A stretch of DNA of 7,039 bases. It comes from an uncultured Victivallales bacterium. Its GTDB lineage: Bacteria; Verrucomicrobiota; Lentisphaeria; Oligosphaerales; JAFGRS01. How positions within the stretch are numbered: position 1 is the stretch's first letter; every line of letters begins with the position of its first letter. Below the pieces are notes generated by a model. The model had not been told where the DNA came from. It was given only the letters and a program-made list of their open reading frames with translations, and made no database searches. The DNA is taken from positions 1 through 7,039 of the forward strand of contig CAILKC010000107.1 of NCBI GenBank assembly GCA_903834675.1, written 5' to 3'. A program made the position numbers and the translations under genes. Shown here piece by piece: positions 1 to 6,077 of this stretch.

Positions 1-76
1 GGCGGTGGAGCCCACCGCATCTCCACCATACCGCGGCGGTGGAGGCCCGCCGCATCTCCATCGGTCGTCTGTAGAG

Positions 77-94
77 GCGCCTGGCCACAGGCGC
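77..94. repeat. Second hairpin type in the array, copy 1
   Basis: GCGCCTG (77-83), loop GCCA, CAGGCGC (88-94) is a perfect 7-bp stem. It differs in sequence from the GCGGTGG unit and lies at the end of the first 95-bp block. Seventeen bases of it recur inverted at 1645-1661. Confidence 0.85.
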
Positions 95-173
95 GAGCGG
101 TGGAGGCCCACCGCATCTCCACCATACCGCGGCGGTGGAGGCCCACCGCATCTCCATCGGTCTTCTGGAGAGG

Positions 174-189
174 CGCCTGGCCTCAGGCG
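174..189. repeat. Second hairpin type in the array, copy 2
   Basis: CGCCTG (174-179), loop GCCT, CAGGCG (184-189). It occupies the same place in the second 95-bp block as the hairpin at 77-94. The loop has changed (A to T) and the outermost pair is lost. Confidence 0.85.
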
Positions 190-284
190 GGCGGTGGCGG
201 CCCACCGCATCTCCACCAAACGGCGGTGGCGGCCCACCGCATCTCCACCAAACGGCGGTGGAGCCCGTCGCATCTCCACCACGG

Positions 285-596
285 TCAACGGCAGTTCGGG
301 CAGCCGCCCTCGCGATGCGGCCAACTCACGACCAGGCCACGACCGAACAGAGGCGTCGCGTCGTAATCAAGAGTCGCGACCTCGAGAACCCCCGCCAGTT
401 CGCCCGCCGCGAAAATGGAGACCTCCCCGGCGTGAAACTCGCGAGCCCCCGCAACCGGCGCCGTCACGGGCATCAGAATCGGCGTGCTGAAACGACACGA
501 CCCTATGGCGCCGTCGAAACGGAAACCGACACAACGGCCACCGACTCGGCGCCGCAAGAGACTGAGCCGCTGCAACGCCGCCGCCGAGACCACCAT
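285..596 (-). CDS. Doubtful hypothetical protein, 103 aa
   Basis: This is an open frame downstream of rubredoxin in the same direction. I chose the ATG at 596 because a GGAGG motif lies 5 nt upstream of it, although that motif is also in frame as Glu codons. Codon third positions are mostly G or C (roughly three quarters by eye), which supports coding on this strand better than the Arg-rich frames across the same DNA. The product starts MVVSAAALQRLSLL and ends with a short CPNC motif. I see no signal peptide, membrane helix or recognisable domain. The stop codon sits 4 bp from the palindrome array. It could be a small real gene, the decayed end of a larger one, or non-coding GC-rich sequence. 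I do not recognise a family. Confidence 0.28.
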   Translation of the reverse strand: MVVSAAALQRLSLLRRRVGGRCVGFRFDGAIGSCRFSTPILMPVTAPVAGAREFHAGEVSIFAAGELAGVLEVATLDYDATPLFGRGLVVSWPHREGGCPNCR

Positions 597-684
597 CGCG
601 GCCTCCTCCTCGATCCAAGACCCCGGCACGGGCAGGCGCGCAAGGAGCCTGCACACCTGCCCCGCCACGGTCTTCGCGGGCCCA

Positions 685-843
685 TCAGACTTCCTGGAAG
701 TCATCCTTGGAAGCGCCGCATTCCGGGCAGACCCAGTCGTCGGGGACGTCCTCAAAGTCGGTCCCCGGGTCGACGTCGTTGTCAGGATCGCCCTTCTTCG
801 GGTCGTAGACGTAGCCGCAGAGAGTGCATTCGTACTTCTTCAT
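685..843 (-). CDS. Rubredoxin
   Basis: A 52-residue protein with the complete rubredoxin pattern. The iron ligands are C6-x-x-C9 in [11 protein letters not shown] and C39-x-x-C42 in [13 protein letters not shown]. The conserved GY after the first pair, the PGT/F30 segment and aromatic core residues Y4, Y11, Y13, W37 and F49 are present. The length is normal for the family. Rubredoxin is a cytoplasmic one-electron carrier with a single Fe(Cys)4 site; in anaerobes and microaerophiles it feeds enzymes such as rubrerythrin, superoxide reductase and flavodiiron proteins. An AGGAG ribosome-binding site at 853-857 (minus strand) lies 9 nt before the ATG. The gene follows tpx by 61 bp on the same strand, so the two are probably co-transcribed for peroxide or oxygen stress. 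Which partner enzyme it serves cannot be told from the window. Confidence 0.96.
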   Translation of the reverse strand: MKKYECTLCGYVYDPKKGDPDNDVDPGTDFEDVPDDWVCPECGASKDDFQEV

Positions 844-904
844 TCGGTCTTTCTCCTGCGTGGCAACCGTATGCTTGGGGACACCGGCACGTGAAGAGAT
901 CAGC

Positions 905-1420
905 TCAGATCGCCGTCGTCACGGCCTTCAACACCGCCTCGTAGTCGGGTTCCTGGGTGATTTCCTTGACTACCTGGGCATAACGTAGCACACCATCGGC
1001 GCCGATGATGAACACGGCGCGCGCCAGCAGGCGCAGTTCCTGGATGAGGACCCCGTAGGCGACGCCCACCGCGGTTTCTTTGTAGTCCGAAAGCGCGACC
1101 ACGCGAGCGACTCCGGCAGCGCCGCACCAGCGGGTCTGGGCAAAGGGCAGGTCAACACTGACCACCACCACGGCCACCTTGTCCCCGAGGGCGGTGGCTT
1201 CACGATTGAAGCGCCGCGTCTCGGTATCACACACGGGGGTATCCAGCGAGGGAACCGTCACCAGGATGACCGTCTTCCCTTTGTAGTCGGAGAGCCGCAC
1301 CGATTTCATGCCCCCGTCAACCAACGCGGCGTCTGGCGCCGGTTTGCCCACGGCAGGCGTTTCGCCCACCAGGGTCAAGGGGTTGCCGAGAAAGGTCACC
1401 GCAGCGGGTCTGGTCTTCAT
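905..1420 (-). CDS. tpx: Thiol peroxidase (Tpx, atypical 2-Cys peroxiredoxin)
   Basis: A 171-aa protein with the usual Tpx length and motifs. It reduces hydrogen and organic (lipid) hydroperoxides in the cytoplasm, normally using thioredoxin as reductant. The peroxidatic cysteine is C64 in [15 protein letters not shown], which includes the Tpx-type TPVCDTE signature. The resolving cysteine is C99 in TRWCGAAG, 35 residues later, against C61 and C95 in E. coli Tpx. The N-terminus [10 protein letters not shown] and the GKPAPDAAL strand are typical of the family, and the protein ends with the usual helix ([11 protein letters not shown]). The ATG at 1420 has an AAGGAG site at 1429-1434 with an 8-nt spacer. 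It is the first recognisable gene of a likely two-gene operon with rubredoxin and is divergent from tlyA. The residue after W98 is C rather than a small residue, but the cysteine spacing still matches the family. Confidence 0.95.
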   Translation of the reverse strand: MKTRPAAVTFLGNPLTLVGETPAVGKPAPDAALVDGGMKSVRLSDYKGKTVILVTVPSLDTPVCDTETRRFNREATALGDKVAVVVVSVDLPFAQTRWCGAAGVARVVALSDYKETAVGVAYGVLIQELRLLARAVFIIGADGVLRYAQVVKEITQEPDYEAVLKAVTTAI

Positions 1421-1644
1421 CGTCTCGTCTCCTTCTTGGTTTCAAGCGTAAATTTGTCGGCCCGATCCCAGCGCGCCGACGTTGCTTTGCGACACGCTGG
1501 CGGACCTCGGGGTTGCGTCGGTCGGCATATTTCGCGGCCGCCAGCCGCCGCAGAAAGGGCTCCGGCCCCGCCTGCCGGGCCAAGCTGGTGCCTCAAACCC
1601 GCGTCCACAAGCGCATGGGACTTTGAGAGCCGCCATACCCGTGC

Positions 1645-1661
1645 CGCCTGTGGCCAGGCGC
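1645..1661. repeat. Dispersed inverted copy of the array's second hairpin
   Basis: CGCCTG-TGGC-CAGGCGC is the exact reverse complement of bases 77-93 in the left array. It keeps the 6-bp stem and 4-nt loop. It lies in the tpx/tlyA divergent spacer, 25 bp before the tlyA start codon. Confidence 0.7.
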
Positions 1662-1672
1662 GAGCCAGCGTG

Positions 1673-1678
1673 TACAGT
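1673..1678 (+). promoter_or_regulatory. Possible -10 box for tlyA (leaderless candidate)
   Basis: TACAGT, preceded by TG at 1671-1672, lies 8 nt before the tlyA ATG. No Shine-Dalgarno-like sequence is visible in this gap. A -10 at this distance would start transcription at or next to the A of the ATG. I see no good -35 at 16-18 bp. This rests on a short motif only. Confidence 0.3.
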
Positions 1679-1686
1679 GTAATCAC

Positions 1687-2421
1687 ATGGCTAAACAACG
1701 CGCAGACCAGCTTTTGGTGGACCGTGGGCTCAGCACCAGCCGCGCCGAGGCCCAGCGCCTTATCATGGCCGGACGCATCCTCCTGGGAGCGGACGCGCCG
1801 GTGCGCAAACCCGGTCAGATGGTCGACGCCGACTGCGAGTTGCGGGTCAGCGCGGGTGATGACTACGCCAGCCGCGGCGCCTACAAGCTGCTCGCCGCGC
1901 TCGACGCCTTCAGGCCGGAACTGGCAGACTGCGTGGGGTTGGACGTGGGGGCCTCCACCGGCGGCTTCACCGATCTGCTGCTCCGGCACGGCGCCCGCCG
2001 AGTCTACGCTGTGGACGTGGGCTACGGCCAGCTCCATTACCGTCTGCGGCAGGACCCCCGCGTCGTGTGTCTGGAAAAGGTCAACGCCCGCGAGCTTCCC
2101 GCCACCCTTATCCCCGAGCCCATCGACGTGCTGACGGCCGATGTCTCCTTCATCTCGCTCACCAAGATTTTGCCCGCGTGCAAGCCGCTCCTGCGCCCGG
2201 GCGGGTGGGTGTTCGTGCTGGTCAAACCGCAATTCGAGGCAGAACGCAGCGAGGTCAGCAGGGGTGGCGTGGTGCGCGCCGAGGCAGTGCGGCAGCGTTG
2301 TGTCGAGAAGATCGCGACCTTTGGCGTCACCGAGTTGGGCTGGCAGCGCGTCGGCGTCGTCCCCTCCCCAATCACCGGCCCCAAGGGCAACCAGGAATAC
2401 ATGGTTGCCTTCCGCGCCTGA
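1687..2421 (+). CDS. tlyA: TlyA-family rRNA 2'-O-methyltransferase
   Basis: A 244-aa protein of the TlyA/haemolysin-A-like family. These SAM-dependent enzymes 2'-O-methylate ribose in 16S and/or 23S rRNA, and in mycobacteria their loss gives capreomycin resistance. Residues 1-57 form an S4 RNA-binding domain (RADQLLVDRGLSTSRAEAQRLI). From about 60 onward is an FtsJ-like Rossmann fold with SAM motif I at 84-94 (GLDVGASTGGF). The expected catalytic K-D-K-E tetrad is complete: K67 (SRGAYKLL), D152 (ADVSF), K180 (LVKPQFE) and E237 (GNQEYM). The spacing is close to that of the mycobacterial enzyme and the length is typical. The ATG at 1687 gives the standard family N-terminus. Unusually, no ribosome-binding site precedes it. 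The haemolysin label common in databases is probably not its role; rRNA modification is the safer call. Confidence 0.94.
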   Translation: MAKQRADQLLVDRGLSTSRAEAQRLIMAGRILLGADAPVRKPGQMVDADCELRVSAGDDYASRGAYKLLAALDAFRPELADCVGLDVGASTGGFTDLLLRHGARRVYAVDVGYGQLHYRLRQDPRVVCLEKVNARELPATLIPEPIDVLTADVSFISLTKILPACKPLLRPGGWVFVLVKPQFEAERSEVSRGGVVRAEAVRQRCVEKIATFGVTELGWQRVGVVPSPITGPKGNQEYMVAFRA

Positions 2422-2559
2422 CGTCCTGGCTCACCGATCCCGCGGCGGGGGCCGATGCAATGGCTGGGACGGCACCGACGGGACAAGGCGGCTTGTGCCG
2501 CGCGTTAGGGCGCTTACGTTGGGCGCTGAACCTGAACCCTGACAAGAAGGTCCTTCCCC

Positions 2560-3333
2560 ATGGCGGATGAATCCCTGATCGCCGTGTTCGTCGATTTCGA
2601 GAACCTGGCCATCGGCGTTGGCGACATGAAGCCGAAGCAGAACGAGTTCAAGATCGAGTTGGTGCTCAAGCGCCTGCTCGAAAAGGGCCGCATCGTCTTC
2701 AAGCGGGCCTACTGCGACTGGAGCGGCTACCAGCACGCCGTGCGCGAGTTCCATGGAAAAGGCATCGAACTGGTCGACATCCCCCGCAGCCGGGCCAGCG
2801 GCAAGAACAGCGCCGACATCCACATGGTGGTTGACGCCATGGACTTGTGCTACTCCAAGACGCACATTGACAGCTTTGCCCTGCTCTCCGGCGACAGCGA
2901 TTTCTCACCGCTGGTCTCGAAACTCAAAGAGAACCGCAAGCGCGTCATCGGCTGCGGCATTCGCAACTCCACCTCCGACTTGCTGATCGCCGGCTGCGAC
3001 GAGTTCATCTTCTACGACGATCTGGCCGCTGCCGCCCACAAGTCCGAGACGACGCGCCGTCCGGGACGCCGCGCCGAGGACAAGAACGAGAAGGTGGTCG
3101 ACCAACTGGTGGACATCGTGCAGTCGCTGGTGGCTGACTATGACCCGCTCTGGGGCTCGATCGTCAAGCAGGCAATGCGCCGCGTCAGCCCCGGTTTCAA
3201 TGAGGCCCACTACGGCTACAACAGTTTCCTGGCCCTGCTCAAGGACGCCGAATCCCGGGGCTTGATCGAAGTCGAGTATGACGAGTCCCGCGGCAACTGC
3301 AAGATTCGGCTGAAAGACGCGGCTCGGGGCTGA
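2560..3333 (+). CDS. NYN domain plus LOTUS/OST-HTH domain protein, putative RNase
   Basis: A 257-aa protein with two domains. Residues 5-155 are a NYN domain (PIN-like nuclease fold). The acidic residues expected at the metal site are present: D12 in VFVDFEN, D86 in KNSADIHMVVDAMD (also D92), and D112 and D114 in LLSGDSDFSPL. A basic linker of about 25 residues follows (HKSETTRRPGRRAEDKNE). Residues 181-255 match the LOTUS/OST-HTH winged-helix pattern, with VVDQLVDIVQSLV at its start, YGYNSFLALLKDAESRGLIEV in the middle and a final strand before the C-terminus. LOTUS domains bind RNA, so the protein probably cleaves or processes RNA; the substrate is unknown. An AAGAAGG site at 2544-2550 lies 9 nt before the ATG. 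It is 138 bp after tlyA on the same strand. It has no signal peptide and should be cytoplasmic. Confidence 0.9.
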   Translation: MADESLIAVFVDFENLAIGVGDMKPKQNEFKIELVLKRLLEKGRIVFKRAYCDWSGYQHAVREFHGKGIELVDIPRSRASGKNSADIHMVVDAMDLCYSKTHIDSFALLSGDSDFSPLVSKLKENRKRVIGCGIRNSTSDLLIAGCDEFIFYDDLAAAAHKSETTRRPGRRAEDKNEKVVDQLVDIVQSLVADYDPLWGSIVKQAMRRVSPGFNEAHYGYNSFLALLKDAESRGLIEVEYDESRGNCKIRLKDAARG

Positions 3334-3517
3334 ACGCCGCCTCGACCAGACACCCGCTAGAGGCTGCCCCCGTGAGAGCTCAGCCAGATACCGAGAACCC
3401 TGCCCCGAAGGGGGCCTGGTAGCGCGGGCCCCACGCCCCCGTTAGCCTCGACGCGAGAGGCGGTACGCCGGTGGAGCCGTCTCCCGTGCTGGGTCTTCAG
3501 CCGCCACTACCCGTGCT
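3334..3517. other. Convergent intergenic region with several GC-rich stems
   Basis: This is the 184-bp spacer between two converging genes. Possible stems are GGCTG/CAGCC (3362-3366 with 3381-3385), GCCCC-GAAG-GGGGC (3402-3415), CGGG/CCCG (3425-3428 with 3438-3441) and GCCTC/GAGGC (3445-3449 with 3457-3461). An alternative 6-bp outer stem GAGGCT/AGCCTC (3360-3365 with 3444-3449) would enclose the middle ones. No stem is followed by a T-run on either strand, so a classical Rho-independent terminator is not evident. Termination of both genes may still occur here. No open frame in it is convincing. Confidence 0.45.
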
Positions 3518-6058
3518 TTACTCCAGGTAGGGCTTCAACTGGATGAAGTTGAGGACGAGCTCCTCGCCGGGACTGGCCTTGGCGTCGCTGAAGGCGATGA
3601 CCTGGGTAGTGGAGGTGGCGCGAAAGATGATGCGGTTGAGGTTGATCTTGGCGACATTGCTATTGTGTTGGTAGCGCCCGGTGTTGCGCTTGTCGACATG
3701 CACGAAGCTCTTGTCTGCGAGGATCTCCGCGCCCTCGAGCTCCGCCGCGATGCCGTACTGGCGCGGGTTGTAGATCTTTCCCGCGATGTCTTTGCGGTCG
3801 GCGGTGACGAACTGGAGGCAGTAGGCTTTGCCGACCTCCAGGCCTGCGGCCGTCTGGCTGATGCGGTTGGGCTTCTCGGCGTTCCGGGTCAGCACACAGA
3901 CCGTGTCGCCCGCCTTGCCACCGCCCCAGCGGCCTTGGCTGTTCTTGCCATAGTCGGCGATGGTGTCGACGCGAATCGCGCCTTCAGCCGCCGGGGCCGC
4001 GGTCCAGCCCTGCATGCCATCGGCAAAGTCGCCGTTCGTCAGGAAGCCGGGGATGTACTTGAAACCGTAGCGGCTGGACAGCATGTCCCGGTTGCCCTCG
4101 ACCGCATAGTGGCGCATGAGCTTGAAGGACCAGCGGGCCAGCTCTTCGTCGCCGTAGTACGTGCCCCAGTAGCCCGTGGTGGCCAGATCCCGGAACTCCG
4201 GGCGGTTGGCGACCAGGTTGACCTGCATGTCCAGGAAATACTTGAAGTCCACCGCCGGATTGTGCTCCAGCGAGATGATCGGAATCTGGTTGAAGTTGCC
4301 GAAGATCATACCGGTGCCAGCGGCGGCGTTGGGCAAGAAGGCGTTGAAGCGGCGCATGGTCTCGCCGATCATATCGTCGAGATAGGCCGCCGCAGCCCTC
4401 TCGTCGGCCTGCGGATGGCAATAGGCTTCGAACAACAAGCGCCCCCGGCCCTTGGAGGCATTGAGGGCGGCGGACATGAAGTCGGTGTGCAGGGCGGCGA
4501 TGCTGGGTTTGCCGACGATCCAGGTGTAGACCAGGCGGTTCTCGGGATTGCGCAGCCGCCACAGGGCTTTGCTGTAGTTATCGATGGTAGCGCGCCCGAA
4601 GAACAGCTCGTCGCTGGTGAAGCCATCGTACTGCGGCTGGGTCATGCCAACGTGCTTCTCCATGCGTTCCTGCACATTGACCGGATCGTCCACCGGGGCG
4701 ACGTTGAAGTTGGCCAGCCACCTGAGGCCGAGCGCCTTGGCCTCGGGAAGGGCCTCGCCGGGCAGGGTGCCGCCGTTCAGGGTGGTGACGGCGTAAAGGA
4801 TGTGCTGCTTCATGAACTCCCAGTCGTAGCTGCCATTCTCCTGGACGTAGGAGTTGGCGCAGGGTGGGTAGTCGAAGATCTCGGGGATGGAGCGTACCAG
4901 CAGGCGCGCCTCGGCGCGGTTGCCGCTGACCGTGATGCGGTGCTCGCCCATGGCCAGTTCGCGGAATGCTTCCAGGCGCGCGGTGGTGGCCGTGATCACG
5001 GTATCGGCATCATCAATCTTGACGGTCAGATCAGGGGTCGGCGCGGCGGCAGTGGTAAAGGCCACGAAGACCCAGCCCACGCGGGGATTGACGAAGGTGA
5101 ACGCCTGCGGCGCCGGGTCGTTCTTGACCGGCTGGTTGAGGACTTCGGCGACCAGGTTGTTCAGCGGCTTGATGGTGCTGCGGTCGATGGCAGGGAGGTC
5201 GATGATGCTGATGGGGTAGGCGACGTCGACGACCGCCTGGCGCGTTTGCCGCTGGCGCAGGATCGCTTCCAGCGTGTAGTCGCCGCAGGGAAGCCCAGCC
5301 AGCCCCACGGTAATCTTGCCCTCCTTGAGCGGGAGGGTCTGCTGGGGGAGACGATTTCCGCCGACGGTGACGAGGCATTCATAGGCTTCCTGCTTCTCGG
5401 GCAGAAGGCCATAGAACTTGAGGGTCAGTGCCGGGTTGGCGCGGGGAATCTTGTTCAGCAACGGGTCGCAGGGAACCAGCCTGGGGGAAGCGACCAGGGA
5501 CACCTGAGACGAGGAACCCTTGCGGGCCCCTTCGCTGATGGCCTCCAGCTTCAGGTCGGCAAAGTGGAGTTCGCCGGTCATATCGACGGCGAACATGGCC
5601 AGGCCGTATTCCTTGTCGCCGGAGGGAAACAGGGTGAAGGTCTTCTCCATGAAGGTCCATTCGGAATCAGCCGGGAGGTCTTTGAAGCCGACATCGTTGA
5701 TCCAGCCGTTGTTGTGGACCACCAAGCCAGCATGGCGGCTCTTGAGACCCTTGGTCTTGATATAGGCGCTGAGCTTATAGGTTTCGCCCGCCACCAAGGT
5801 CATGCCTTGTTGACGCGCGTTCGCCTCGCCGGGCGTGGTGCCCTCGCTGTGGAGGACGATGGACGCTTTCTTGCCCTCGGGGCCGCCGACGCGTTGGTAG
5901 GACACATTCCGGCTGGAGGACGGGCTCCAGAATTCGGGGAAGGCGACCTGTTCGGCGTCGAAACTGCCGTTGATCAAGAGGTTCTCACCCTCGGCCACCG
6001 CTGCCCGCACGCAGGGTGTCAGGATGGCGACACAGAACAGCGCCAGGAACCGTTTCAT
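3518..6058 (-). CDS. Large secreted protein with terminal carbohydrate-binding-like modules
   Basis: An 846-aa exported protein. The start at 6058 is set by an AAGGAG site 8 nt upstream and by the signal peptide it opens (MKRFLALFCVAILTPCVRA, probable cleavage near A20-A22); the longer frame to 6133 would bury this. Residues 25-175 look like a CBM4/9-type galactose-binding-like module: NLLINGSFD at its start, VAGETYKLSAYIKT in the middle, LHFADLKLEAIS at its end. Residues 176-393 look beta-rich and contain FVNPRVGWVFVAF (around 322-334). Residues 395-670 are an alpha/beta region with many aromatics and acids (GFTSDELFFG with D483/E484; GYWGTYYGDEELARW), possibly a glycoside-hydrolase-like barrel, but I cannot assign a family. 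Residues 670-846 start FLTNGDFADGMQGW and again look like a CBM fold. The gene follows the prepilin by 19 bp. Polysaccharide binding or degradation outside the cytoplasm is inferred. Confidence 0.85.
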   Translation of the reverse strand: MKRFLALFCVAILTPCVRAAVAEGENLLINGSFDAEQVAFPEFWSPSSSRNVSYQRVGGPEGKKASIVLHSEGTTPGEANARQQGMTLVAGETYKLSAYIKTKGLKSRHAGLVVHNNGWINDVGFKDLPADSEWTFMEKTFTLFPSGDKEYGLAMFAVDMTGELHFADLKLEAISEGARKGSSSQVSLVASPRLVPCDPLLNKIPRANPALTLKFYGLLPEKQEAYECLVTVGGNRLPQQTLPLKEGKITVGLAGLPCGDYTLEAILRQRQTRQAVVDVAYPISIIDLPAIDRSTIKPLNNLVAEVLNQPVKNDPAPQAFTFVNPRVGWVFVAFTTAAAPTPDLTVKIDDADTVITATTARLEAFRELAMGEHRITVSGNRAEARLLVRSIPEIFDYPPCANSYVQENGSYDWEFMKQHILYAVTTLNGGTLPGEALPEAKALGLRWLANFNVAPVDDPVNVQERMEKHVGMTQPQYDGFTSDELFFGRATIDNYSKALWRLRNPENRLVYTWIVGKPSIAALHTDFMSAALNASKGRGRLLFEAYCHPQADERAAAAYLDDMIGETMRRFNAFLPNAAAGTGMIFGNFNQIPIISLEHNPAVDFKYFLDMQVNLVANRPEFRDLATTGYWGTYYGDEELARWSFKLMRHYAVEGNRDMLSSRYGFKYIPGFLTNGDFADGMQGWTAAPAAEGAIRVDTIADYGKNSQGRWGGGKAGDTVCVLTRNAEKPNRISQTAAGLEVGKAYCLQFVTADRKDIAGKIYNPRQYGIAAELEGAEILADKSFVHVDKRNTGRYQHNSNVAKINLNRIIFRATSTTQVIAFSDAKASPGEELVLNFIQLKPYLE

Positions 6059-6066
6059 CTTCCGCT

Positions 6067-6072
6067 CTCCTT
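6067..6072 (-). promoter_or_regulatory. Ribosome-binding site fixing the start of the secreted protein
   Basis: AAGGAG on the minus strand, 8 nt before the ATG at 6058. It lies in the 19-bp gap after the prepilin stop codon. It supports 6058 over the upstream in-frame start at 6133, which would overlap the prepilin gene by 56 bp. Confidence 0.8.
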
Positions 6073-6077
6073 CGTCC

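Larger units (their letters stand above)
2..280. repeat. Two-level tandem array of short palindromic units
   Basis: Seven copies of a unit of about 27 bp start at 2, 36, 97, 132, 191, 223 and 255. Each has a 7-bp inverted repeat, GCGGTGG / CCACCGC, around a 3-4 nt loop (AGGC, CGGC or AGC), followed by ATCTCCACC or ATCTCCATCGG. Copies at 36 and 255 have changed right arms (CCGCCGC, CCGTCGC). The spacings of 34, 61, 35, 59, 32 and 32 bp show a higher-order repeat: a block of about 95 bp (two units plus a different hairpin) occurs at 2-96 and again at 97-190, followed by three units close together at 32-bp spacing. The periods are not multiples of three, so the long open frames across it are probably not genes. 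It resembles REP-type extragenic palindromic clusters; no function can be assigned. The array begins at the window edge and may continue to the left. Confidence 0.93.

Noticed and set aside
2..280. CRISPR array
   Set aside because: The units are 27-31 bp, but the gaps are only about 5 bp and repetitive, not unique spacers; the larger gaps hold a second repeated hairpin. No cas gene is present.
5..944. Long plus-strand frames across the repeats and the rubredoxin/tpx region (for example 5-490 and 135-944)
   Set aside because: They are low-complexity, Arg/Pro/His-rich and run through repeats whose period is not a multiple of three. They are antisense to a certain rubredoxin.
1442..1636. 64-aa minus-strand frame just upstream of tpx with a CAC-GRGFEAP segment resembling a zinc ribbon
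   Set aside because: Its third-position GC is lower than in the real genes, it has no ribosome-binding site and only half a zinc-binding pattern. A neighbouring frame (1480-1583) has better codon bias, so a frameshifted relic is possible but not supported.
2546..2556. GAAGG-T-CCTTC palindrome overlapping the NYN-LOTUS ribosome-binding site
   Set aside because: The one-base centre cannot form a hairpin loop. As a DNA site it is short and could be chance.
3402..3415. Rho-independent terminator
   Set aside because: The GCCCC/GGGGC stem is only 5 bp and has no T-run on either side.
3468..3484. Degenerate copy of the left-array unit (GGTGGAGCCGTCTCC)
   Set aside because: Only about 9-11 bases match and the inverted repeat is absent; this is within chance for GC-rich DNA.
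6011..6022. Lipoprotein signal (L-T-P-C, residues 13-16 of the secreted protein)
   Set aside because: Proline directly before the cysteine does not fit the lipobox; an A-V-A site soon after fits signal peptidase I better.
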